This document shows, one piece after another, positions 44,783-52,740 of a stretch of 64,000 nt of DNA. Position 1 is the first letter of the stretch. Each line of letters starts with the position of its first letter. Below the pieces are notes generated by a model, which was not told where the DNA came from, ran no database searches, and saw nothing but the letters and a program-made list of their open reading frames with translations. Source of the stretch: Pseudomonadales bacterium. GTDB lineage: Bacteria > Pseudomonadota > Gammaproteobacteria > Pseudomonadales > Pseudohongiellaceae. The stretch covers positions 248,001 to 312,000 of the forward strand of contig JACKOK010000001.1 of NCBI GenBank assembly GCA_024234365.1, written 5' to 3'. The translations under genes and the position numbers were made by a program.

Positions 44783-46300
44783 TCAGCTAAGACGTGCTTT
44801 CCCAGCCAGAAATTTGGTAAACGGTACGATATCACCGCCCACACTTGCGGCCTCCATATACGCGATTCTTTGCTCAACAGGCACCACCAGCCATGGGTAA
44901 CCGCCCGAGGCCATCATGGTGTTCATCAAAAAGCGCCCCATGCGTCCATTGCCATCCATGTAGGGGTGGATATACACAAACATGAAGTGCCCCAGCACGA
45001 CGCGAACAGCAGCCTCTTTTTCTTCTTGCAGCATATCCATCAAGGCAGGCATGGCGTCCCGCACGGCATCAGGCTTCAGCGGCACATGCATCGAACGCCG
45101 AATGAACACATCCATATTGCGATAACCAGCCAAATCGCTGGCCTTCAAAATGCCAGCCGTCACACTGGGTGCAAACATCTCCCGGTACCAGTCCCTATGG
45201 TCAGCACGGATGACTTCGCCGGCATTTGCACCCGCCAGTATCTTTTCAATACTGCTTTTCACCTTTTGAAACGCTTGCCAGTAGCCACGCGCAGCCAAGG
45301 CGGATACTTGCTCTCTGTCAGTGGCATTGTTGTCGGGGTTCCATGAACCTTGCTGCACCCGTTCAATCAGCTCTGGTGTTACCTTGTATCCCTCGATTGA
45401 CAGCGAGTGATAGGCATCAGTGGTATAGATTTCTTCAAGCTGCTTCAGATACTCCGCAGCACTTTGTGTGCTGCCAATGTCGGGTGCCTTGGGGAAATGT
45501 TCCAACACAGGCTGGCGCATGCTCTGCCACATCAGCCTCAGGCGGTTAACATAGGGTGATGGTTCACGGTTCCTGAACAGGACGGGGGAGGCGGCAGCAA
45601 AAGGATCATTTTCGCGCACGTCATATCCAGCCGCCTTCATGGTATGGAGTATTTCGTCAGCACTGCCTGTACGGCCAATATTTCTAAATGCCCCCGCCAA
45701 ACGGCCAGCAACTACGCTATGACCGCCAGCAAGCAACTTTGCCAATACGTCAGACGCATCACGCACCATGGCAAGTGCCGCGCGTGCATCAGTAGGGTTG
45801 CTGGTAAAAAATGCAGGCGATGCGGCTACCAGCGCTGCGGGTAAAGTAAACAACCGCAGACCGTCCTTCAATATGGTTTCTTGAGCCTCTGGAAGGCTCG
45901 AACGCACTTCAAACAAGGAAGTCCCAAAAGGAAGTTGGGTTATCTGATTGCGCCCCGTAGGCGCTCTGACAAACATTTGCTTGGGCACAGTCCAATTCTC
46001 TGCATGCAGAGACAGTGATTGCTCAGGAGATAAGCACCATTGTGCGCCCATTCGGGTATCAAGATACTTTGCACAGAACTTCCAGAATGAGGCATACCAA
46101 ACGGTACTTTCACCTGTTGTTTCGTCTGGCCGAGCTGGGATGTACCAGCCTCTCATCACTTCCTGAATGAAGCCATGCTTCGAAAGTCGCTCTCTATGAG
46201 TGCGGCCTAGTTCGCTGGACTGAATGGCAGTCTGTCCTTTGTCCTGAAGGCGTTTTAATTCCGCAAGTGAAGCTGCCAGTTTCTCTGATGGCGTGGCCAT
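44783..46300 (-). CDS. Fic-domain protein fused to an N-terminal AbiEi/winged-helix-like domain
   Basis: The 505-residue protein has an N-terminal helix-turn-helix-like region (about 1-60, 'SSELGRTHRERLSKHGFIQEVMRGWYI'), a domain resembling AbiEi-type antitoxin or DUF6088 (about 60-250), and a Fic domain (about 290-505). The active-site motif HPYMDGNGRMGR (445-456) is complete, so AMP-transfer or a related nucleotide-transfer activity is expected. A self-inhibitory motif S-x-x-x-E-G (Ser299-Gly304, Glu303) sits in the helix before the core, placing it among self-inhibited Fic proteins. It may be a self-contained toxin-antitoxin or defence-type module. Three direct repeats just upstream could be its own operator. 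Confidence 0.9.
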   Translation of the reverse strand: MATPSEKLAASLAELKRLQDKGQTAIQSSELGRTHRERLSKHGFIQEVMRGWYIPARPDETTGESTVWYASFWKFCAKYLDTRMGAQWCLSPEQSLSLHAENWTVPKQMFVRAPTGRNQITQLPFGTSLFEVRSSLPEAQETILKDGLRLFTLPAALVAASPAFFTSNPTDARAALAMVRDASDVLAKLLAGGHSVVAGRLAGAFRNIGRTGSADEILHTMKAAGYDVRENDPFAAASPVLFRNREPSPYVNRLRLMWQSMRQPVLEHFPKAPDIGSTQSAAEYLKQLEEIYTTDAYHSLSIEGYKVTPELIERVQQGSWNPDNNATDREQVSALAARGYWQAFQKVKSSIEKILAGANAGEVIRADHRDWYREMFAPSVTAGILKASDLAGYRNMDVFIRRSMHVPLKPDAVRDAMPALMDMLQEEKEAAVRVVLGHFMFVYIHPYMDGNGRMGRFLMNTMMASGGYPWLVVPVEQRIAYMEAASVGGDIVPFTKFLAGKARLS

Positions 46301-46329
46301 TGTTTTGCTATATCCCGCTAGTATTGCTC

Positions 46330-46390
46330 TTAGCTTTTAATGCCGTATATATATTAGCTTTTAGTGTTGTAGCATTATTAGCTTATGCTG
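46330..46390. promoter_or_regulatory. Three direct repeats upstream of fic
   Basis: TTAGCTTTTA at 46330, TTAGCTTTTA at 46354 and TTAGCTTATG at 46379 recur every 24-25 bases in AT-rich DNA 30-80 bases before the Fic start codon. AGCAT/ATGCT (46371-46389) also forms a dyad over the last repeat. Confidence 0.6.
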
Positions 46391-46512
46391 TCCACTGAAA
46401 GGGATGCTAACGAGAAAATTGACAGAATGCGCCTTGCGAGGCTTTAGAACCGCCGCAACCTCGCTACCTTTCAGGATTTTGGCGCTATCGCAGGGGGAGG
46501 GAGAAAAAGGTT

Positions 46513-46589
46513 TGGTGGGCCCACCAGGACTTGAACCTGGGACCAATGGATTATGAGTCCACTGCTCTAACCAACTGAGCTATAGGCCC
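46513..46589 (-). tRNA. tRNA with CAU anticodon (tRNA-Ile2 or elongator tRNA-Met)
   Basis: The 77-base minus-strand cloverleaf includes an encoded CCA. The acceptor stem is GGGCCTA/TGGGCCC, the D stem GCTC/GAGC, the anticodon stem GTGGA/TCCAT with loop CTCATAA (anticodon CAT), and the T stem CCAGG/CCTGG. A GGG-start acceptor resembles the tRNA-Ile2 class, whose C34 is modified to lysidine, but CAU alone would also fit elongator Met. Its 3' end faces the fic/hip accessory stretch. Confidence 0.95.
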
Positions 46590-46689
46590 TTCTTCCCCTT
46601 GAGGGGCCGCGTATTATAAGGCGGGCGGCGCAATACCGCCACCGTTGGCCTTGTTCCCCGGTTTCTGTGGGTGTTCCGCACCATGGCGG

Positions 46690-46749
46690 CCCCGGCACTG
46701 CTCCATGTGCCGGGGGCATGACCGTTCCGCGCTTGCGTTCGAAGCGCGG
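46690..46749. other. Two GC-rich hairpins downstream of the C39-like gene
   Basis: CCCCGGCAC/GTGCCGGGG (46690-46698 with 46707-46715) and CCGCGCTT/AAGCGCGG (46727-46734 with 46742-46749) lie between the tRNA and the minus-strand gene end. Neither is followed by a clear T-run. Confidence 0.5.
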
Positions 46750-46761
46750 GCTAAGCAGGCA

Positions 46762-48783
46762 TCAATCCACCGTGATCTGGATGCTGTCCACAGTGAGGGC
46801 ATCCAGATCCGGTATGCCATTGACATGGTTGTCCAGTCCGAAGTGAATGCGGTAGCTGCCGGAAGGCAGGCCATCTTTGAAGGTGTACAGATTGGTGGGG
46901 TTCAGGGCCATTGCCGGTGAGATGATGACCGGGTTGATGCCGGGCACCCAGGTTTCGCTGGCCGCATCAAAGGAGTAGTAGACTCCGTCACCCGCCTCTA
47001 CCACCAGCCACCACTCGGCAGTCTCGGTGCTGGTGCCGGGTTGCAGGGAAACACTGATGGAAACCGGCTCGCCAGCGTTCAGGCGATGGGTTTCACGGAA
47101 ACCGTTTACGCGGACGGCAGGCCTGAGTTCGGGCTCGGGGTCCTTGAGGCTCCAGGGCCAGGGCTCATCCGGCGTGATGTTCAAATCGAAGATGATGGGT
47201 TCGCCCTGCGGCAGCCCGCCGTTCTTGCCCAGCGTGATCTGCGCGGTGATCTTGTCCTGGCTTAGCTGCCCGGTAATGGTGTTGTGGATGCCTCCGAAAC
47301 CGGCCACCGTGGCCGTGTTGTTGCCACTGAGCGCGCCAGCATCATCCAGGTTGAGTGACATGGGCAGCCAGGGGACGTTGGCGCCTGTTATGGCCTTGAG
47401 AATGACGATGCCGTTTTCGAACAACAGGTCAAGCGCGGACGGCGGGAATTCCGCGCAGCAGCTGTGGCCGGCGGGGTCGGTCACCTTGAGCAGATCCGTG
47501 TTCGTGCCGGGAATGAAAAAACTGACCTGGGGCGGGGGCAGTTGGCTGCCGGTGGGCACGGGCTCCGGGATGTATTTCTGGCACATTGCGCGGGCGACAA
47601 ATTCGGTGCCGCCTTTGCCGAGATAACCGTCCGAACGCGGGGTGAGGTGCGAGAAGATAAACCCGGAACGCCCGGCCCCTGCGTTGTCATCGCCCTGCCT
47701 CAGGTCGGAGTTCTCGATCATGAACGGTTGCCCTGCAATATAGCCGGCGGCCACCAGATCAACGGCATGGCCTCCGGTGGAACCATCGGCCCGGGTGTAG
47801 TAATAGCCAATCTCGCAGTCCTCTCCCCCGTCCAGCGCGTCTACCAGTTTGTTGAAGTCCAGGTTTGAGCCCTGGCCCATTGAGACGGCCACTTTGTCGC
47901 CGTTGCTGGCGAGAAAATTCTGGTTGCCGAAGCGCCCCCAGTGTCGGGTGCTGATGCGCATGTGCAAGTCGTTGTCTGCAAGGTATTGCAGTTTGCCACT
48001 GATGCCTTCATCAACATTGGTGCCGCGACCGGAAAGGCGGGAGGTGACGGGGCGGTTCATGGTGGTGTCGAGCTGGCCAACGAGGGATTGATCGCCCTTC
48101 AGGCCCGGCACGTTGCGGTGGGGGAGTTTGAGCGCCGTGGTTTTCTCCAGAAAGGCCAGGCTGTTGGCAACCGAGGCTGGGAAGCACTGGTTGTGGGCCG
48201 CTTCGATATTGGGGTGGTCCAACTGGAAGATCATGCGGTTGTTGCTCGGGTCCGAGAAGGAGACTCCGACATTGTTGGGCGGGCTCGTTGGGGAACGGCT
48301 GCCTTCTGTGGGGAATTCCACATCGCTCATGCCGCCCTGCGAGCTGGCTGCCGCCTCCACGGGGATGCTGGCAGGGCTGCCGGTGGGGGCGCTCTGAAGC
48401 ACGGTATCGGAAAAACTCAGCACGACATCCAGTGAGGTGACATCGGTTCCTGTGCTCACGCCCAGATCAAATTTGGAGGAGAGGTGGGAGTAGGGGTAGT
48501 CGGCGTCCGACATCACCGGCATGTTGCGGATTGCCCAATCGTTGCCAAGCACCATGTTGAGGTAGCCGGTGTTCATCCCGGTTTGTGTGCGCAGCCGGAT
48601 GAGGTCGGCCTCCAGCATTCCGACTGCGGAATTCATGAGCGGCACATCGTCGTCCGGGAAATCGAGTTGCAGCAGAGTGATGCCATCGCTGCCGCTCACG
48701 GTCATCTCGGCCGCCTGCAGGGCTGAGGAGAGCGTGCTGCCGAACAGCAACAGGCTGAGTGCAAAGCGGAAGTGGGGTTTCAT
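46762..48783 (-). CDS. Exported protein with papain/C39-like cysteine peptidase signature
   Basis: The 673-residue protein has a signal peptide (cleavage near LQA-AE, residue 24-25). An N-terminal region of about 170 residues has no match I recognise. The core carries 'NQCFPASVANSLAFLE' (Cys200), 'GGHAVDLVAAGYI' (His339) and 'PFMIENSD' (Asn358), the order and spacing of a C39/papain-like catalytic triad with a helix after the Cys. A Pro-rich linker (about 410-425) leads to two beta-rich C-terminal domains. It could be a secreted protease, a transglutaminase-like enzyme or an inactive fold. It is divergent from the sensor-kinase gene across about 140 bases. Confidence 0.8.
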   Translation of the reverse strand: MKPHFRFALSLLLFGSTLSSALQAAEMTVSGSDGITLLQLDFPDDDVPLMNSAVGMLEADLIRLRTQTGMNTGYLNMVLGNDWAIRNMPVMSDADYPYSHLSSKFDLGVSTGTDVTSLDVVLSFSDTVLQSAPTGSPASIPVEAAASSQGGMSDVEFPTEGSRSPTSPPNNVGVSFSDPSNNRMIFQLDHPNIEAAHNQCFPASVANSLAFLEKTTALKLPHRNVPGLKGDQSLVGQLDTTMNRPVTSRLSGRGTNVDEGISGKLQYLADNDLHMRISTRHWGRFGNQNFLASNGDKVAVSMGQGSNLDFNKLVDALDGGEDCEIGYYYTRADGSTGGHAVDLVAAGYIAGQPFMIENSDLRQGDDNAGAGRSGFIFSHLTPRSDGYLGKGGTEFVARAMCQKYIPEPVPTGSQLPPPQVSFFIPGTNTDLLKVTDPAGHSCCAEFPPSALDLLFENGIVILKAITGANVPWLPMSLNLDDAGALSGNNTATVAGFGGIHNTITGQLSQDKITAQITLGKNGGLPQGEPIIFDLNITPDEPWPWSLKDPEPELRPAVRVNGFRETHRLNAGEPVSISVSLQPGTSTETAEWWLVVEAGDGVYYSFDAASETWVPGINPVIISPAMALNPTNLYTFKDGLPSGSYRIHFGLDNHVNGIPDLDALTVDSIQITVD

Positions 48784-48925
48784 TCGGGCCTCCGGGGAGT
48801 TGTCCTGTCGTCATGATAGGGCGGCGCAAGAGCCGGGAATTGTTGACGGCTCCATCTTAGGGGGCTTGCTGGCGGGGGATAATCCCCGAGTTCAGGGATT
48901 TATAGGGAGGAAAAAAACGCAAACA

Positions 48926-50902
48926 ATGCGGCTGTGTTTCAGTAAGATGGCCAGCATGAGTGAAGAATCTGACAACAAGCGTGGCTGGATGCTGAGCGTC
49001 CTGTTGCTGTCCGCTCTGGGTCTGTTGTTTGCTGCCTGGGCATGGTTGGAGCATATCTCCAGTGTGAATCTTCCGCAGGGGGAGTATGCCGTGTTGGCAC
49101 AGGGTGAGGCGCTGCCGCTGGATATTGAACTGCAGGCGTTGGCGGAGCGGGAAGAGAGCTGGATGCCGGTTACGCTGCCTTTTCACTGGCGCAATCGTTT
49201 CGCGGACACGCGGGCGGTATGGTACCGCTTGCGCCTGCCTCTATCGGCATTGTCAAACCTGCATGGCGTGACAGCGGATACGGTGTGGGGCTTCTATGTC
49301 TGGCGGCTCAATCAAACGGCGGATGTGTGGCTGAATGGTCAGAAAATTGGCTCCGGGGGGAATACCGGCGAGCCGATGGCGCGTTATTGGAACAGCCCTC
49401 TGTATTTTGAATTCCCCGCGTCCCAGCTGCGGCCGCAGAACGAAATTCTCATCAAGCATTACTCCCAGCATGGCTGGGGCTCGATGGAGCCCGTGGTGCT
49501 TGCCTCTTCGGCGGTGCTGAAACCCCTGTATGCCAGCCGCAGTTTTGTTCAGCACGATGTGGCACAGGGCTTGTTTGTGTTTGTGCTCGTCACGGGGCTG
49601 TTCAGTTTCACGGTGTGGTTCTACCGGCGGCGAGAAATCGAATATCTGTGGTTTGCAGTGGCCTCTGCTGCCCTGAGCGTTTATTGCCTCAATCAGTTTC
49701 TGCGTTATCTCCCGGTAGGGGCGGACACCTGGCGCTGGGTCACGAATATATCGGTGGACCTGTGGGCGTATGCGCTGCTTATTTTTATTCTGCGCAGCCT
49801 GCAGGTACGCAAACCTCGTGTTGAAAAAATGGCACTTTTCTATCTGCTGTTCGGTGTGGCACTGTATTTTTACGCCAGCTTTTATCAGGCGTTCGACATC
49901 AATATCTATTACCACCTGGGTTCGTTGCTGCTGGGGGTGTATGTGTTCTTTGTCTGCCTGGCACTTTACCGCCAGGAACACAAGATCCTGCCGTTGTTCT
50001 ACTGCTGTGCAATAGCGTTGATGTTTGTCGCCGGGGTTCACGACACGGTGATGCAGGCGGTGCTCAACAATGGCTGGCTGGGTGGCGCAGAGCCGGAGTT
50101 TCAGAATCATTTCAATTCGCTGCACTTCGCTGCGCCGGTCATTTTCATGTTTCTCGGTGCCAGCCTTATCAAGCGTTTCATTGCCTCCATGAATGCAGCC
50201 GACAGTCTGAATGCGCAACTGGAAACCCGCATTGCCCAGGCACGCCTGGAGCTGGAGGAGAACTACCGGGCGATTGAGGAGGTGCTTATCCGGCAGTCTG
50301 CCAGCGAGGAGCGCGAGCGCATTTATCGCGATCTGCATGACGATGTCGGCTCCAAACTGCTGTCGCTGTATTACCGTCTGGAAAAGGAGTCCGACAGTAT
50401 TCTTGCCAAGTCTGCGCTGGAAGATCTGCGTGACATCGTGTCGCGAAAATCTCTGGAAAGCTGTGTGCTGCACAATGCGGTGCAGCAATGGCATCAGGAA
50501 ACTTCCGAGCGTGTTGCCGATGCGGGTGTGATGCTGATCTGGAATGCGGATGCGGTGAAAGAGGAGCACATGCTCAGCGAATTGCAGTACACACAATTGC
50601 GGCGCATGTTGCGGGAGGTGCTGAGTAATGCCCTGTTGCACAGCAGGGGGATTACGCAGATCCAGGTACGCATGGATGTGACATCAGGCACTCTTGGCAT
50701 TTCGGTTGCCAATGATGGAGCGCCGAAGCCGGTCAGTGCCTGGCGCAGTGGCCGGGGGATCAGCAATCTGCGGGTGCGCACGCGGGATCTTGGCGGTGAA
50801 TTCAGTCTTGTGGACCGTGAGGGTAGTTGGGTGGAGGTGACCTGGCGTGTTCCTCTCGGGTCCGGAGAGGGGGAGGGGGTCGGTGCAGATACTCATTCTT
50901 GA
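48926..50902 (+). CDS. 7TM sensor histidine kinase, NarX/DesK-type (HisKA_3)
   Basis: One N-terminal membrane helix is followed by a periplasmic jelly-roll-like domain (about 35-195, 'VWYRLRLPLSAL', 'ADVWLNGQKIGSGGN'). Seven hydrophobic segments (about 205-415) and a coiled linker follow. The HisKA_3 dimerisation helix has phospho-His in 'IYRDLHDDVGSKLLSL', and the HATPase domain has 'REVLSNALLHS' and 'GRGISNLRVRTRDLGG'. ATG at 48926, 48947 or 48956 could each be the start; GGGAGG at 48905-48910 is rather far from all. Its 3' end overlaps the NarL-type regulator, its partner. The signal is unknown. Confidence 0.88.
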   Translation: MRLCFSKMASMSEESDNKRGWMLSVLLLSALGLLFAAWAWLEHISSVNLPQGEYAVLAQGEALPLDIELQALAEREESWMPVTLPFHWRNRFADTRAVWYRLRLPLSALSNLHGVTADTVWGFYVWRLNQTADVWLNGQKIGSGGNTGEPMARYWNSPLYFEFPASQLRPQNEILIKHYSQHGWGSMEPVVLASSAVLKPLYASRSFVQHDVAQGLFVFVLVTGLFSFTVWFYRRREIEYLWFAVASAALSVYCLNQFLRYLPVGADTWRWVTNISVDLWAYALLIFILRSLQVRKPRVEKMALFYLLFGVALYFYASFYQAFDINIYYHLGSLLLGVYVFFVCLALYRQEHKILPLFYCCAIALMFVAGVHDTVMQAVLNNGWLGGAEPEFQNHFNSLHFAAPVIFMFLGASLIKRFIASMNAADSLNAQLETRIAQARLELEENYRAIEEVLIRQSASEERERIYRDLHDDVGSKLLSLYYRLEKESDSILAKSALEDLRDIVSRKSLESCVLHNAVQQWHQETSERVADAGVMLIWNADAVKEEHMLSELQYTQLRRMLREVLSNALLHSRGITQIQVRMDVTSGTLGISVANDGAPKPVSAWRSGRGISNLRVRTRDLGGEFSLVDREGSWVEVTWRVPLGSGEGEGVGADTHS

Positions 50903-51506
50903 AGACATGCCGGATACCCAGCGCTGGCTGCGCGATGCCTGCCTTCTGGCTTACCCCGAAGCCAGTATCGTCGTTGCCGGCAGCATTGCGGAGGCAACGC
51001 AATCACTCGATCGGCAGCAGCCGCAGATCGCGCTGGTGGATCTGGAATTGCCGGATGGCAAAGGCAATACCTTCATTCCCACGCTGCTTGCCCGTCACCC
51101 GCAGTGCCTGTGTATCGTGGTGACCATCTATGCCGATGAAAATCATCTGCTGCCCAGCCTGACGGCCGGGGCGAAGGGCTATATTCTCAAGGACCAGAGC
51201 CGCAAGCGGATTGCGGACATGCTCAAGCAGGCCGTTGCCGGGGAGTTGCCTCTGTCGCCGGCCATTGCCACTTTGCTGCTGAGCCAGTTTGCAGGGGGCT
51301 CTGCTGCACAGGAGTCTCCGTTGACCCGCCGCGAGAGCGATGTGCTGGCGCTGATTGCCTCCGGTTCCAGCAGCCCGGAGGTCGCGGAGCGGCTCAATAT
51401 CAGTAAGTACACGGTGGAGGATCATCTGAAACATGTGTACCAGAAGCTCAATATTTCCAGCCGTGCCGAGGCGGCGCTGGCGGCCAAACGCCTCGGGCTG
51501 ATCTGA
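50883..51506 (+). CDS. NarL/FixJ-family response regulator
   Basis: The receiver domain has the acidic 'LEDMPD', phospho-Asp in 'ALVDLELPDG', Thr in 'IVVTIYAD' and Lys in 'YILKDQS'. A LuxR-type HTH ('LTRRESDVLALIASGSSSPEVA', 'LNISKYTVEDHLKHVYQKL') forms the effector. The GTG at 50883 lies a few bases after a G-rich ribosome site (GAGGGGG) and overlaps the kinase stop by 20 bases. It forms a two-component system with the upstream kinase; the targets are not visible. Confidence 0.92.
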   Translation: MQILILEDMPDTQRWLRDACLLAYPEASIVVAGSIAEATQSLDRQQPQIALVDLELPDGKGNTFIPTLLARHPQCLCIVVTIYADENHLLPSLTAGAKGYILKDQSRKRIADMLKQAVAGELPLSPAIATLLLSQFAGGSAAQESPLTRRESDVLALIASGSSSPEVAERLNISKYTVEDHLKHVYQKLNISSRAEAALAAKRLGLI

Positions 51507-51615
51507 GCCGGTTCCTCTGGGGGCCCCGACGAATGCTGTGATGATTCTGCCGCTGGCGGATTGCAGGCGATTTGCTATGCTGCCTCCGGTATCCATTCTC
51601 AGCAGGGAGTACACA

Positions 51616-52734
51616 ATGGTTGTCGGCGTTCCCAGAGAGATCAAGAACAGAGAGTATCGCGTTGGCCTCACTCCGGCCGGTGTGCGGGAGCTGTGTGCGC
51701 ACGGGCATCAGGTGTTGGTGCAGCAGGGCGCGGGGCTTGGCGCGGGCTATGAGGATGAAGCCTATGCCCGGGCCGGCGCCAGCCTGTCTGCGGATGCGGC
51801 CACGGTGTTCGCACAGGCGGACATGATCGTCAAGGTGAAGGAGCCACAGCCGGACGAGTGCCGGATGCTGCGCTCGGGCCAGCTGCTGTTTGCCTATCTG
51901 CACCTGGCCGCAGACCCGGAGCAAGCCCGCTTGCTCATGGCCTCAGGGAGTAGTGCCATTGCCTATGAATCCGTGCGCGACAGACAGGGCGCTCTGCCCC
52001 TGTTGGCACCCATGAGCGAAGTGGCCGGGCGCCTGTCCATTCAGCAGGGGGCCAGGTATCTGGAAAAACATCACGGTGGCAAGGGCGTGTTGCTGGGGGG
52101 CGTGCCCGGGGTGGCGGCAGCCCGGGTGCTGGTGCTCGGTGGTGGCGTGGTCGGGCTCAGTGCGGCGCGGGTGGCCATGGGCATGGGGGCGGATGTCACG
52201 ATTCTGGACCGTTCCCTGCCGCGCCTGCGGCATCTGGATGATCTCTACGGCGATCGTCTGCACACACTCTATTCCTCCACGGAGACGTTGGAGCAACAGC
52301 TTGAGCGGGCCGACCTGGTGATCGGGGCGGTCCTGATTCCGGGGGCGGCGGCTCCCCGTCTGGTCAGCCGGGCGATGTTGCAGAAGATGCAGCCTGGCAC
52401 GGTGATGGTGGACGTGGCCATCGACCAGGGCGGCTGTTTTGAAACCAGCCGGCCCACCACGCACGAGAATCCGGTCTTCGAGGTGGATGGCATCATCCAT
52501 TACTGTGTGAGCAATATGCCCGGTGCGGTGCCGCGCACCTCCACCCAGGCACTCAGCCACGCCACCTTGCCCTTTGTGCTGGCGCTGGCGAACAAGGGTT
52601 TGCACAAGGCGCTGGCAGAGGATGCCTGCCTGCGCGAGGGGCTGAATATTCATGCCGGCCAATTGAGCTGTGCGCCGGTGGCCGATGCCCTCGGTTTGCC
52701 CTGGGTGCCGGCAGAGAAGGCACTGGCGGGCTGA
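51616..52734 (+). CDS. ald: Alanine dehydrogenase
   Basis: The 372-residue enzyme interconverts L-alanine and pyruvate plus ammonia with NAD. It starts 'MVVGVPREIKNREYRVGLTP', the classic AlaDH/PNT N-terminus with substrate Arg and Lys. It contains 'KVKEPQPDE' (Lys of the active site), His96-like 'FAYLHLAAD', the NAD-binding 'VLVLGGGVVGLSAAR' and 'VDVAIDQGGCFETSRPTTH'. GGGAG lies 6 bases before ATG 51616. It converges on the Kef-type antiporter with 6 bases between stops. Confidence 0.96.
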   Translation: MVVGVPREIKNREYRVGLTPAGVRELCAHGHQVLVQQGAGLGAGYEDEAYARAGASLSADAATVFAQADMIVKVKEPQPDECRMLRSGQLLFAYLHLAADPEQARLLMASGSSAIAYESVRDRQGALPLLAPMSEVAGRLSIQQGARYLEKHHGGKGVLLGGVPGVAAARVLVLGGGVVGLSAARVAMGMGADVTILDRSLPRLRHLDDLYGDRLHTLYSSTETLEQQLERADLVIGAVLIPGAAAPRLVSRAMLQKMQPGTVMVDVAIDQGGCFETSRPTTHENPVFEVDGIIHYCVSNMPGAVPRTSTQALSHATLPFVLALANKGLHKALAEDACLREGLNIHAGQLSCAPVADALGLPWVPAEKALAG

Positions 52735-52740
52735 ACACGC

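Noticed and set aside
46500..46600. Integration site duplicated from the tRNA 3' end
   Set aside because: I found no second copy of the tRNA end near the hip, TBDR or fic boundaries and no integrase gene in the window.
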